From contig NZ_AUBG01000011.1 in NCBI RefSeq assembly GCF_000429125.1, forward strand, positions 124,001-188,000: DNA of 64,000 nt, written 5' to 3'. The translations under genes were made by a program, and so were the position numbers. Positions 7,173 to 15,933 of the stretch are shown here, piece by piece. The stretch comes from Aequorivita capsosiphonis DSM 23843. GTDB taxonomy: Bacteria; Bacteroidota; Bacteroidia; Flavobacteriales; Flavobacteriaceae. The first letter of the stretch is position 1, and every line of letters begins with the position of its first letter. A model generated the notes under the pieces. That model did not search any database and was not told the DNA's origin. It saw nothing but the letters and a program-made list of their open reading frames with translations.

Positions 7173-9764
7173 TTAATTTATAATCAACTTGGCCGTTTGA
7201 GTAAAACCACCCCCATCTATACGTATTAGGTAAATACCTGAATCCAGTTTATTGGCATCAATATTTCTAATATAGTTTAGTTCTAGCTGCTGGTCAAAAA
7301 CTTTTCTTCCATTAACATCAAAAATGGAGATAGTAGCATTGCCAACATCCAATTTAGATTTGATGTAAATTTGTCCATTAGAAGGATTGGGGTATATAAT
7401 AAAGTTATTGTCAATACTTCCGTTGTCATTTACTCCCAAATCACATTCCACTGGCACATCAAAAGCTTCGGTGCCATCTGTTTTACTATTAGAACTACCC
7501 TGACTGGCACTAAGGCCCAGACCTCTTCTAGCAAAAGCACGCCAGATTAGGCATCTATTTTCACCGTTATTGGCAATTTCATCGGCTTCAAGAATAGCAT
7601 CCCTGCCATCCACAAATCCTGGGCTACACGGTTGCAATTTAAGACCGTCCATTACTAATTGCAGCGCGATATTATTACCACCAGAACCATTATAGATATC
7701 AGAATCATAACCATATTCATCAATTAAATCCCAAGTCATTTCCCAAAGCATGGCCGCCCATACGGAACCTACCCCGTGGGGAGCAACTTCTACTTTTATA
7801 CTATCATATGTATGCGGGTTTATTGTAAAATCGGTACTATAAGGATACGTTCTAATGCCATTGGGATTTCCTGATGCGTAAGAAGCCATACCGCGTACGT
7901 CTTCTCTTTGATCCCCATCATAAATAGTCATGACTAATGCCAAATAATCGCTCCAGCCCTCTCCCATTTGTTCTTCATTTTGAAGACAACTCGTATTAAA
8001 CCTACCACCGGTAAGTCTATTTGATATCCCGTGGGTATATTCATGAATAACAATTTCAGCATCAAGATCCCCATCAACACCAATAGGTACATTAGTTCCG
8101 TTTAATGTTCCGTTTACTGAATTTGAATCTTGTAATTCGGTAATTATAGGTTCCCCGTCAACATCAGAAATTGCAAAAGCAGGGATTGTTACTTGACATC
8201 CCACATCTCCGCCCCCCATAACAGGTGGTGTACCCGCTTCATTATTTACTATAATTACGGCAACGGCACCATTATTTTCGGCTGCCAATACCTTAAATCC
8301 GAATTCACATTCACCTCTTCTTATCACTGCAATTTTACCATTGAGAGCGCCACCGTTGGTGATATTGTCACAACCATCGTGCGAATCAGTAGAAGTACCG
8401 GCATTATCATCTTCTATTAACACCAAATCTTGGGTCAAATTTAGGGGAATACCAGCGCCAAAATTTGCAGGAACACCACTATAGACCCCTGCCAATGGGC
8501 CACTATTAATCGAAAAGATATCTGCAATGGGGCCACCACCACCACTCGTCCAAATATACATCTGCATTCTTGGACTACTCCCATCTGGCGGAGTTCCAAA
8601 GTTGGCATTATTGGTTCCACCGCCGTCTTGTGATTCAGCGTTTACTGCGTCATTTCCATTACCGCCATTTCCATAAGTATTGTGTTGAAAATTTCCACTA
8701 GTCTCATCAAAACCGTATTGATAGGTTATATCGTGAATTTTATTATTTAAATAAAATAGATTTACCGTGGAAGCCTCTCTAAAGCTGGCTGGAGATTGTG
8801 GCAAATTAAAAGGAAAATCAAAATTCAAGGAAGGACCGCCGTCAGGAGAAGGTCCTGAATTGGTATCACACAAATCCGCATAAGCATAGGCATTATTTCC
8901 TCGTGTAATGGTATATTCTGCACCCTCAACACCATCCGTATCATGCCATCCAAAAGGAGAGGCTGTGGCATCTTCAGGAGTTATCACCAATGTATCCGGT
9001 CCATCATCAGGATTTCTCAAGGGCAATTTAAAAACTCTATATTGCGCATCGACCAGGATGGGTCTTTTAACTAAACCTTGGTTTTCAAACAAAACGCTTT
9101 CGTTATTTTTTGAAACATTGGGCTTTGTAGAAAAATCGGGAAGCTCGCACTGCGAAACCCAATCCATCTTCTCTAAAAGCGCTCCTGTTACAGCGTCAAT
9201 ACGAACGTTGTAATAATGGCTCGCATCAAGCAAATAAATACTTAAATCCCAAGCTAACCTAACAGCGTTCGTGTTCTCAATTTTTTGATAGACCAACTGC
9301 ACGGGGATTTTCTCCAATGAAATATTGCCATCGGAAAAGATAAATTTATTTCCTGGTTCCGTTGTAAGTAAATTCAAGCCAACAGGTGAACCCAATCCCA
9401 GTGCTCCGGCAGCTTTTGAAATCGCCATCTCTGCGGATATTACTGGAGTGCTTGTGTTTACTTTTGAAGTTAGATCTTGAATAAAGGAAATTTTAGCCGT
9501 AACCACAGCCCCAGCTTTTAAAACAAAAGGCGAAGTAGAATTGAACACCTTAATACCGGCGTGACGCTGCTCCACATAAACGGTAGTAGCCTTTAGGCTA
9601 CTGGAGTAGCTTTCAGAAGCAACCTGAATATCAGCGACATCTTGGGCCTGTAAGGAAAATTGTGATAGATTATTTTGCAAATACGATTTTACCGTGGAAG
9701 AATACTCTTGCGCAAAGGAAAAATTGAATGCAAAAAAAACTATGAAGTAGATAATTTTTTTCAT
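7173..9764 (-). CDS. Secreted M36 metallopeptidase, second paralogue
   Basis: Same architecture as its neighbour: signal peptide MKKIIYFIVFFAF...FAQ, propeptide, split M36 catalytic domain with PA insert (GKIAVIRRGECEFGFKV), zinc motif HEYTH at residue 574, MGEGWSDYLAL, and a T9SS domain (YPNPSNGQI to KLIIN). I start at the ATG at 9764 (863 residues); an in-frame ATG at 9806 would add 14 residues before the signal peptide and would overlap the predicted transcription start. The two copies share long near-identical stretches around the catalytic site and C terminus but differ in the PA domain and propeptide, as expected for duplication followed by change in substrate range. Confidence 0.92.
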   Translation of the reverse strand: MKKIIYFIVFFAFNFSFAQEYSSTVKSYLQNNLSQFSLQAQDVADIQVASESYSSSLKATTVYVEQRHAGIKVFNSTSPFVLKAGAVVTAKISFIQDLTSKVNTSTPVISAEMAISKAAGALGLGSPVGLNLLTTEPGNKFIFSDGNISLEKIPVQLVYQKIENTNAVRLAWDLSIYLLDASHYYNVRIDAVTGALLEKMDWVSQCELPDFSTKPNVSKNNESVLFENQGLVKRPILVDAQYRVFKLPLRNPDDGPDTLVITPEDATASPFGWHDTDGVEGAEYTITRGNNAYAYADLCDTNSGPSPDGGPSLNFDFPFNLPQSPASFREASTVNLFYLNNKIHDITYQYGFDETSGNFQHNTYGNGGNGNDAVNAESQDGGGTNNANFGTPPDGSSPRMQMYIWTSGGGGPIADIFSINSGPLAGVYSGVPANFGAGIPLNLTQDLVLIEDDNAGTSTDSHDGCDNITNGGALNGKIAVIRRGECEFGFKVLAAENNGAVAVIIVNNEAGTPPVMGGGDVGCQVTIPAFAISDVDGEPIITELQDSNSVNGTLNGTNVPIGVDGDLDAEIVIHEYTHGISNRLTGGRFNTSCLQNEEQMGEGWSDYLALVMTIYDGDQREDVRGMASYASGNPNGIRTYPYSTDFTINPHTYDSIKVEVAPHGVGSVWAAMLWEMTWDLIDEYGYDSDIYNGSGGNNIALQLVMDGLKLQPCSPGFVDGRDAILEADEIANNGENRCLIWRAFARRGLGLSASQGSSNSKTDGTEAFDVPVECDLGVNDNGSIDNNFIIYPNPSNGQIYIKSKLDVGNATISIFDVNGRKVFDQQLELNYIRNIDANKLDSGIYLIRIDGGGFTQTAKLIIN

Positions 9765-9810
9765 AATAATTTTAAGTTTAATTAAGTAATGACAAATTAA
9801 AGTCATTTTG

Positions 9811-9818
9811 CAAACCTA
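9811..9818 (-). promoter_or_regulatory. -7 promoter box (TAGGTTTG) for the second M36 gene
   Basis: On the minus strand TAGGTTTG matches TAnnTTTG and would give a leader of about 40 nt before the ATG at 9764. No clear -33 TTG. Confidence 0.5.
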
Positions 9819-9885
9819 AAGTTATCACAAAAACACCGCTTCACATGCAAAAAAATTAGTATTTAACACAAAAAATAAATTTTCC

Positions 9886-11220
9886 TTATAAATTTCCCTT
9901 TATTTTTTGGAAAATCTGAAGTGCGTTTCCATCCGTCAGTCGGGAAATATAGCTGCAACATTCCATCAAATATTCATAGACTGATTGGGTGCTCGAATGA
10001 TCACTGGCCAACATTTTCAGCAATAATTTGTCGTAGTGACGCGCCTGTCCATTATGTTGATTTTCAGAAGCTGTGGTAAATGCCTCTAATAAAGTTGTAA
10101 GGATGGTATACCCCGCAATTTCCTTTTCCCTTACTTCAGTGCTTTGATAGACCTTTTCAACACTTATTTTTATGATGTCATCTACCTGAACCTTGTATTG
10201 ACTTTTATCTAATAATGCTTCGGAAAAAGTACCGTTCAATATCGCTTCCTCATTTTCAATAAAAATAGTAGTCGCCTCAGAAATTAAGGTGTTGATAGCC
10301 AGAGAACGAAGGTATGCCAATCTATTCTGTGAAGTTGTCAATCTTGAATAGACATCCTTCTTCAACGTATTCCTTACTAAATTGATTAAATATTCCAGTG
10401 CTATCTCTTCTTCAATCAAGCCTAGATTAATTCCATCTTCAAAATCGATAATAGTATAACAAATATCGTCTGCAGCTTCCACTAAATACGTTAATGGATG
10501 GCGCGCAAAACCATCTCCATTATTTCGGGACAGCAAACCAAGTTCTGAAATTACATCATTAAAAAAAGCTAGATCACTTTGAAAAACCCCATATTTTTTG
10601 TCCGCAACGTGGTCTGTAGGTCTTTTGGGAAGTGACTCTTTGGGATATTTCATAAACGCTCCCAAAGTCGCATAAGTCAACCTTAGACCTCCTTCAACCC
10701 CATTTTTAGATTCGGTTAAAATTTTAAAGCCGTTGGCATTTCCTTCAAAATCTACCAGATCCTGATATTCCTTTTCAGTAAGCATATCCCTAAAACGTTT
10801 CCCATTTCCGTTAAGAAAATAATCGCCAATCGCCTTTTCGCCACTATGTCCAAATGGTGGATTCCCAATATCGTGCGCCAAGGCAGCGGCAGCGACAATT
10901 GCGCCAAAATCATTGAATTGATACCCGTGTGCTTTCTCTAAATGCGGATGTTTTTTAAGAATTGCCTTCCCCACCGCTCTTCCCAACGATCGACCAACAA
11001 CTGAAACTTCCAAACTATGGGTCAATCTTGTATGCACGAACGAAGTTTTTGAAAACGGAATTACCTGCGTCTTATCCTGTAAACTTCTAAAGGCCGAAGA
11101 AAAAATAACACGGTCGTAATCCACTTCAAAGCCCAAGCGGGTTTCGTTCTCCTCCGCACGTAATCTTTTGTTTTTATCTCCGTGCTTTCGCAGTGAAAGC
11201 AATTGTTCCCATTGCATCAT
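9886..11220 (-). CDS. dgt: dGTP triphosphohydrolase (HD-domain dNTPase)
   Basis: Hydrolyses dGTP (or other dNTPs) to deoxynucleoside and triphosphate, controlling dNTP pools. The HD phosphohydrolase signature is clear: HTRLTHSLEVSVVGRSLG, then HDIGNPPFGHSGEKAI near residue 115, then EAADDICYTIIDFEDGI. Length of about 444 residues matches the family. I choose the ATG at 11220 (MMQWEQLLSLRKHGD) because family members begin with a similar WEQLLS segment; an ATG at 11244 is also in frame. It is divergent from the phosphate-region TonB receptor, and the last bases of the gene lie close to the Pho-like repeats at 11293. Confidence 0.92.
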   Translation of the reverse strand: MMQWEQLLSLRKHGDKNKRLRAEENETRLGFEVDYDRVIFSSAFRSLQDKTQVIPFSKTSFVHTRLTHSLEVSVVGRSLGRAVGKAILKKHPHLEKAHGYQFNDFGAIVAAAALAHDIGNPPFGHSGEKAIGDYFLNGNGKRFRDMLTEKEYQDLVDFEGNANGFKILTESKNGVEGGLRLTYATLGAFMKYPKESLPKRPTDHVADKKYGVFQSDLAFFNDVISELGLLSRNNGDGFARHPLTYLVEAADDICYTIIDFEDGINLGLIEEEIALEYLINLVRNTLKKDVYSRLTTSQNRLAYLRSLAINTLISEATTIFIENEEAILNGTFSEALLDKSQYKVQVDDIIKISVEKVYQSTEVREKEIAGYTILTTLLEAFTTASENQHNGQARHYDKLLLKMLASDHSSTQSVYEYLMECCSYISRLTDGNALQIFQKIKGNL

Positions 11221-11292
11221 AGTTGTAAGAAATTTGGAAGGCAAGATACTATTTTCAAAAGGGAGGACAATGATAAATTTTCGGCTTGTTGC

Positions 11293-11370
11293 TTAACCTT
11301 GGGCTAACGCTTTAATGACCCAATGGTAATGCGCAATTAACACTCGCTTTACATCGTGGGGGTTCCTTTG
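11293..11370 (+). promoter_or_regulatory. Pho-box-like array (six half-sites) and -7 box of the TonB receptor gene
   Basis: Six hexamers with strict 11-base spacing: TTAACC 11293, CTAACG 11304, ATGACC 11315, GTAATG 11326, TTAACA 11337, TTTACA 11348. Nine bases after the last is TTCCTTTG (11363-11370), a -7-like box, 23 bases before the ATG. Eleven-base-period hexamers of this sequence are the known form of Pho boxes bound by PhoB-family regulators (TTAACA-type in Bacillus, CTTAACC-type in cyanobacteria). Binding here is inferred. Confidence 0.65.
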
Positions 11371-11393
11371 CACAAATAAATCAAACGACAAAA

Positions 11394-14219
11394 ATGAAAA
11401 CTACTATTAAAGCTTTATTCTTCTTTTTAACTTCCATTTCAATAGCCCAAACCGGTTCTATTGTTGGAAAACTTACAGATACCGAATACAATAACGAACC
11501 ACTGCCATTTGCAAATGTTTTTCTAAAAGGCACCTCAAAAGGAATAACCTCAGATATTGATGGCTTGTATTCCTTGGAAAACGTAAACCCAGGAACCTAT
11601 ACTGTAGTTTACAGCTATATTGGGTATGAAACTGTAGAAATTCCCGACGTGAAAGTAATTGCCGAAAAAGTAGCAAATATCGATGTGCCAATGGGCGCCA
11701 GTGCAGCAGCTTTGGATGAAGTGGTAATTAAAACCACAACGCGTAGGGAAAGTGCAGTTGCTTTATTGCTAGAACAGAAAAAAGCGGTCGGCATTTCACA
11801 GTCCATTGGCGCAGATGATCTAGCCAGAAAAGGGGTTGGCGATGCGGAAGGTGCTGTCACTAAAGTTACCGGAGTTAAAAAACAGGCCGGGATTAAAAAT
11901 GTCTTTGTTCGCGGATTGGGCGATCGCTACAATTCCACAACTTTAAACGGACTGCCGTTGCCTTCTGAAGATCCTGAATACAAAAACATCTCCTTAGACT
12001 TTTTCGCTTCTGATGCTATTGAGAGCGTTGGCATCAACAAAACCTTTTCCGTGCCGCTTTACGGCGATGTTGCAGGCGCAAATATAGATATCGTCAGCAA
12101 GGAGCTTCACGGGCCTGGAAGTTTGCAATTTTCAATTTCGCCGGAAGTGAATTCCCGTGCAATTGATAAACAGTTTTTAACAATGGACAATGCTAGATAC
12201 ATCGGCAATATTCACGAAACCCATCTGCCGATAACCAATTTGGGAGTTCATTCTTTTGATAACAGCTTTAAGCCAAACACCCAAAATGCGCAGCTTAATT
12301 CCAGTTATTCCCTTTTAGGCGGGACACGTTTTGATATTGGGAAAAATCGTTTAAGCCTTTACTTCGTTGGCAATTTGGATAACAATTATGAATATCACCA
12401 AGGAGCTTCAGATAGAATAAACGCAGCAGGTGGATTTAACCAGCAACTTCAAAAAACCGAATATAATTACAACATCTCAAAACTGGCGATGGCGAATGTG
12501 AAATTCCATTTTCAGGAAGGTGATTACATTGCGGTAAACAGTATGTTCATTAAAAGTAATAGCCAAAGCATTGCTGATTATTACGGACTAAAAGCTGGTC
12601 TTACCGAAAATGACGAACCTGAAAATCCAGTTCGTGCTTTTATAAGAAGACAGCAGGAAAACGAAAACAATCTTTTTGTAAATCAGATTTTAACTTCGCT
12701 CATACTTTCAGAAAATCTAAGTTTGGAAGCCGGAGCTTCATACAATACCATTCGCGGTTACGAGCCAGACCGAAGAACCAACACCTATGTTATTGATGTA
12801 AATACTGATGTTGCGCGAGCTGCTTCGGGCAGTGCGCTAAACAATCGCTTTTATTCAAATCTTGAAGAAAATGACTTGGCTGGAAAGCTCTATTTAGATT
12901 ACGCTTTAAACGGGAAAAATGAAACCAGCAAAAACAGCCGAATCCGTTTGGGCTATAATTACAGAAATACGGACAGAACTTTCAATTACACCCAAATAAA
13001 CTACATTTTCGACAGGCCAGCCGTTGTTGATATTGACAATCCAGACACTTCACTTTTTAACCAGGAATCCTTAAATAATGGAATCTTTAGATTGACAACC
13101 AATCGCGGTGATGGTCGCGATGGGAAAAACCCCTTTATCCCCTTTTCTTATGAAGGAAATAGAACGATTCACTCAGGTTTGGGGGAAATAAGCTATGATT
13201 TTTCTGAAAGATTTTCTGGAAACATAGGACTTCGCTATGAAAAACTAAAGCAAGAAGTAAATTTTGACACCAACCTTGCCACTACAAACGATCCAAACAC
13301 CGACCCTTCACTAATTGATGAAAACTTCGTTCTGCCAAGTTTCAGCCTGAAATACAATTTCACCGAAAACAGCATTGCGCGTTTAGCTGGAAGTAAGACT
13401 TACACCATTCCGCAGTTTAAGGAAGTAGCGCCATTTCTTTATGAAGATATAAGTTTCAATAGTTTCGGAAATCCCGATTTATTAACAGCAGACAACTATA
13501 ATCTCGATTTAAAATATGAATACTATTTCAGCCGAAATGAAATCCTCGCAATTACAGGGTTTTATAAAAACATCAAAAACGCCATTAACCGTATTGAAGT
13601 GAATTCCGCTGCAGGAGAGCTTTCCTATGTAAATACGGGCGACGCAAATGTCGCTGGGATTGAACTTGAATTGAGAAAGGATATTCTAAAACTTTCAAAC
13701 GATTCAGGTTCTGAGAAAACTTTGACTTTCGGTTTAAACGCTTCCTATTTATACTCAAACCAAAAATTGGAAGACGTACCGACGGACAATCTTAGCGTTC
13801 GTTTCACCAATAAGGAAGATGAATTGGAAGGTTCTTCCCCTTTCATTTTGGGTTCGGATTTAACGTTGAATATAAAAAATGAAAATAGTGCGATTACCAG
13901 TTCCGTAGTTTTTAACTACAACAGCAAGAGCATTTATTCCTTAGGAACTGGTGGCGATGATGCAAACCCAGGATCTGGAAAAAATAACATTATGCTTGCT
14001 GCCATTCCTACTTTGGATTTCATCAACAAAATTGCCATCAATAAAAACTTCGGAATCAAGCTTAACATTAAAAACATATTAGATCCTGAATACAAATTGA
14101 CGCAAGAAGTAAACAATATTGGAGTGCCAAACGCCACATTGCCCAACGGACAGGAAGTTCCTGTTGAAACCTATAAAAGAGGCGTGAGTTTTAGTGCTGG
14201 CGTAACTTATTCATTCTAA
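11394..14219 (+). CDS. TonB-dependent outer-membrane receptor, likely phosphate-starvation induced
   Basis: Outer-membrane active transporter energised by TonB-ExbBD. Signal peptide ends near SIAQ (residue 19), followed by a carboxypeptidase-regulatory-like domain (about 20-105; GKLTDTEYNNEPLPFANV, GLYSLENVNPGTYTVVYSYIG), a plug domain (KKAVGISQSIGADDLARKG, VRGLGDRYNSTTLNGLPLP) and a barrel ending in an aromatic residue (GVTYSF). The 941 residues are typical. The substrate cannot be read from sequence. The next genes (lipoprotein, OprO/P porin, PiT) and the shared Pho-like repeats suggest a phosphorus-containing compound. No SusD-like partner follows; the lipoprotein gene downstream is a beta-helix-like protein instead. 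Confidence 0.92.
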   Translation: MKTTIKALFFFLTSISIAQTGSIVGKLTDTEYNNEPLPFANVFLKGTSKGITSDIDGLYSLENVNPGTYTVVYSYIGYETVEIPDVKVIAEKVANIDVPMGASAAALDEVVIKTTTRRESAVALLLEQKKAVGISQSIGADDLARKGVGDAEGAVTKVTGVKKQAGIKNVFVRGLGDRYNSTTLNGLPLPSEDPEYKNISLDFFASDAIESVGINKTFSVPLYGDVAGANIDIVSKELHGPGSLQFSISPEVNSRAIDKQFLTMDNARYIGNIHETHLPITNLGVHSFDNSFKPNTQNAQLNSSYSLLGGTRFDIGKNRLSLYFVGNLDNNYEYHQGASDRINAAGGFNQQLQKTEYNYNISKLAMANVKFHFQEGDYIAVNSMFIKSNSQSIADYYGLKAGLTENDEPENPVRAFIRRQQENENNLFVNQILTSLILSENLSLEAGASYNTIRGYEPDRRTNTYVIDVNTDVARAASGSALNNRFYSNLEENDLAGKLYLDYALNGKNETSKNSRIRLGYNYRNTDRTFNYTQINYIFDRPAVVDIDNPDTSLFNQESLNNGIFRLTTNRGDGRDGKNPFIPFSYEGNRTIHSGLGEISYDFSERFSGNIGLRYEKLKQEVNFDTNLATTNDPNTDPSLIDENFVLPSFSLKYNFTENSIARLAGSKTYTIPQFKEVAPFLYEDISFNSFGNPDLLTADNYNLDLKYEYYFSRNEILAITGFYKNIKNAINRIEVNSAAGELSYVNTGDANVAGIELELRKDILKLSNDSGSEKTLTFGLNASYLYSNQKLEDVPTDNLSVRFTNKEDELEGSSPFILGSDLTLNIKNENSAITSSVVFNYNSKSIYSLGTGGDDANPGSGKNNIMLAAIPTLDFINKIAINKNFGIKLNIKNILDPEYKLTQEVNNIGVPNATLPNGQEVPVETYKRGVSFSAGVTYSF

Positions 14220-14227
14220 AAGAACAA

Positions 14228-14283
14228 TTAACCCAAGCATAATATTAACCTAAGAATAAGGAAACAAGACAAGAGTTTCTTTG
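14228..14283 (+). promoter_or_regulatory. Degenerate Pho-box-like repeats and -7 box of the lipoprotein gene
   Basis: Hexamers at an 11-base period: TTAACC 14228, ATAATA 14239, CTAAGA 14250, GAAACA 14261; then 9 bases and TTTCTTTG (14276-14283). The individual hexamers are weaker than in the neighbouring promoters, but the 9-base distance to the box is the same. An extra TTAACC at 14245 is out of phase. Confidence 0.45.
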
Positions 14284-14324
14284 TATTAAACTTTAAAATC
14301 AACAATCAAAAACATTAAAAAAAA

Positions 14325-15590
14325 ATGAAAAAACTATTTTTATCAAGCTTTGTAATTGCAGCCCTACTAATTAGCAGCTGTAGTAAAGATGACAGTAGCG
14401 ACCCAGTTGCTGTTACTTGTAACGACGGAATTCAAAACGGAACTGAAACCGGGATAGACTGCGGTGGTTCGTGCGAACCTTGTGAAGTCCAAGCCGAAAA
14501 AGACGGGATAATTAGTTCCCAAGACGATCCAGATTTGGATGCTGCAGACCTTAAAGGAAATGTTACCGCAGATGTAAGTCTTACCAACGATACGGTTTGG
14601 ATTTTAAGCGGCCCATTGAGTGTGAAAGCAGGTGCTACTTTAAGCATAGAGCCGGGAACTACAATTAAAGCCGTTGCAGGTGGAACCAACATTTATGTAG
14701 TGATTGAGCAAGGCGCGAAAATTAATGCCGAAGGAACTGCAACTGCTCCAATTAGATTTACATCGAATGCTTCAAATCCACGCTCTGGCGATTGGGGAGG
14801 AATCCTTTTAATTGGGAAAGCACCACTAAGCGGCGGCGGAACAGCTACTACCGAAGTTGTAGATCTAACCTATGGAGGAACTGATGTAAATGACAATTCC
14901 GGAGTAATGAAATACGTTGAAGCCTCTTACACCGGCGCCAGAATAAATGGCGATAAAGAATTCAATGGAATTACTTTTTACGGAGTTGGAAATGAAACCG
15001 TAGTGGAAAATATAGCGGTATTTTATTGTGATGATGATGCTTTTGAGTGGTTTGGCGGCACTATAAACGTAAAAAACCTAATGGCCGTAAACATTAAAGA
15101 CGATATGTTTGATTGGACCCAAGGCTGGACTGGAACAGCGACTAATCTATATGGGTTACGTGAAGCTAGTTTCACATCAATAACTGAAGATCCTCGTGGC
15201 TTGGAAGGCGATGGAAACCTGGATGGAAATTCACCAGGAGACACTGGACAATCAAACCCAACAATCAACGGGTTAGTATTGATAAATGGATCTATCGTTG
15301 AAATGGCAGATATGATAAAGGTGCGTCGTGGAAGTGGTCTTACTCTGACCAATGCCTATGTAGCATTTGCGAATGAAGATGCAAAAGCTTCAGATTTTAT
15401 TGATCTGCAAGACAGCAAAGGAGATGCAAAAGGTGCTTCTCTAAATATTTCGATTGTTGGGAATGCATCTTCAGGACTTGATATAGCAGACATCAAAACC
15501 ACTCCAAATGCCACGATAAACGTGATAGATGGTTTAGTCCCGACAGTTAGTCGAGATCTTTTTAACTGGACCGGATACGTTTTTGAATAG
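14325..15590 (+). CDS. Surface-type lipoprotein with beta-helix-like body, partner of the TonB receptor
   Basis: The product is a 421-residue lipoprotein: signal peptide with lipobox ISSC and the lipidated cysteine at residue 19, followed by SKDD, which fits the K-(D/E)2 surface-export signal described for Bacteroidota lipoproteins. A Cys-rich segment follows (CNDGIQNGTETGIDC, then GGSCEPC), common in flavobacterial surface proteins. The rest has repeats of the VKAGATLSIEPGTTIKA kind, typical of right-handed beta-helices, with acidic turns (DDDAFEWFGG, DMFDWTQGW). No catalytic motif was recognised. It lies 105 bases after the TonB receptor, with its own promoter-like repeats. It may capture or present a substrate to the receptor; this is inference from context. 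Confidence 0.8.
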   Translation: MKKLFLSSFVIAALLISSCSKDDSSDPVAVTCNDGIQNGTETGIDCGGSCEPCEVQAEKDGIISSQDDPDLDAADLKGNVTADVSLTNDTVWILSGPLSVKAGATLSIEPGTTIKAVAGGTNIYVVIEQGAKINAEGTATAPIRFTSNASNPRSGDWGGILLIGKAPLSGGGTATTEVVDLTYGGTDVNDNSGVMKYVEASYTGARINGDKEFNGITFYGVGNETVVENIAVFYCDDDAFEWFGGTINVKNLMAVNIKDDMFDWTQGWTGTATNLYGLREASFTSITEDPRGLEGDGNLDGNSPGDTGQSNPTINGLVLINGSIVEMADMIKVRRGSGLTLTNAYVAFANEDAKASDFIDLQDSKGDAKGASLNISIVGNASSGLDIADIKTTPNATINVIDGLVPTVSRDLFNWTGYVFE

Positions 15591-15611
15591 AAAATTGAAT
15601 TAGCAAATGTC

Positions 15612-15642
15612 AAAACCTAGTTTTCTTTGGAAGCTGGGTTTT
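15612..15642 (+). terminator. Intrinsic terminator after the lipoprotein gene
   Basis: AAAACCTAG pairs with CTGGGTTTT (one G-U), loop of 13, followed by further T residues, 22 bases after the stop codon. Confidence 0.7.
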
Positions 15643-15697
15643 TCTGCTTGTTGATTATTTCAATTTTAAGTGAAGTGCATTTAAAATCACTATTAAA

Positions 15698-15753
15698 ATA
15701 ACAATTTACTAATAATGTGTTTACAGTCAATAAGCACGCATTTCGTTTCTTTG
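15698..15753 (+). promoter_or_regulatory. Orphan Pho-box-like promoter in the lipoprotein-porin gap
   Basis: Hexamers at an 11-base period: ATAACA 15698, CTAATA 15709, TTTACA 15720, TAAGCA 15731; then 9 bases and TTTCTTTG (15746-15753). This is the same geometry and the same -7 sequence as the promoter of the upstream lipoprotein gene, yet no coding sequence starts nearby and a strong terminator follows within 90 bases. Confidence 0.5.
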
Positions 15754-15757
15754 AATA

Positions 15758-15842
15758 GGCTTTTTAAGCAAATTTAAAATCGTTTAGTTTTTGTCGACTA
15801 GATTTTAAACCGGGTTTCATTTAAAGATGGAGCCCTTTTTTT
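15758..15842 (+). ncRNA. Candidate small RNA of about 85 nt, possibly induced by phosphate starvation
   Basis: The predicted transcript begins about 5 bases after the orphan box at 15746-15753 and ends in a GC-containing hairpin with a T-run. It can form three stems: GCTT/AAGC at 15759-15769, AAAATC/GATTTT around 15776-15807, and the terminator GGGTTTCAT/ATGGAGCCC. No open reading frame of useful length is inside; the only ATG lies in the terminator stem. The alternative is that the promoter reads into the porin gene and the hairpin is an attenuator. The promoter, ends and function are inferred from sequence alone. Confidence 0.4.
15812..15842 (+). terminator. Strong intrinsic terminator in front of the porin promoter
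   Basis: GGGTTTCAT (15812-15820) pairs with ATGGAGCCC (15827-15835, two G-U pairs), loop TTAAAG, followed at once by seven T. It sits about 200 bases after the end of the lipoprotein gene and upstream of the porin's own Pho-like repeats. Confidence 0.75.
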
Positions 15843-15870
15843 ATTAAAAAATCACAACTTTTTGTTCCGC

Positions 15871-15904
15871 TTAACATTCAGATAACATTAAAATCAGTTC
15901 TTTA
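15871..15904 (+). promoter_or_regulatory. Pho-box-like pair and -7-like box of the porin gene
   Basis: TTAACA at 15871 and ATAACA at 15882 form an 11-base-period direct repeat. Nine bases later comes GTTCTTTA (15897-15904), one base off the CTTTG core seen in the neighbouring promoters. It lies 29 bases before the ATG at 15934. Confidence 0.55.
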
Positions 15905-15933
15905 CACCGACAAAAACTAAAAATTGATTTTTA

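Noticed and set aside
11293-11353. Short regular repeats that could suggest a CRISPR or tandem repeat
   Set aside because: Units are 6 bases with 5-base spacers and lie at a promoter; no CRISPR-size repeat or cas gene is present. They fit a regulator-binding array.
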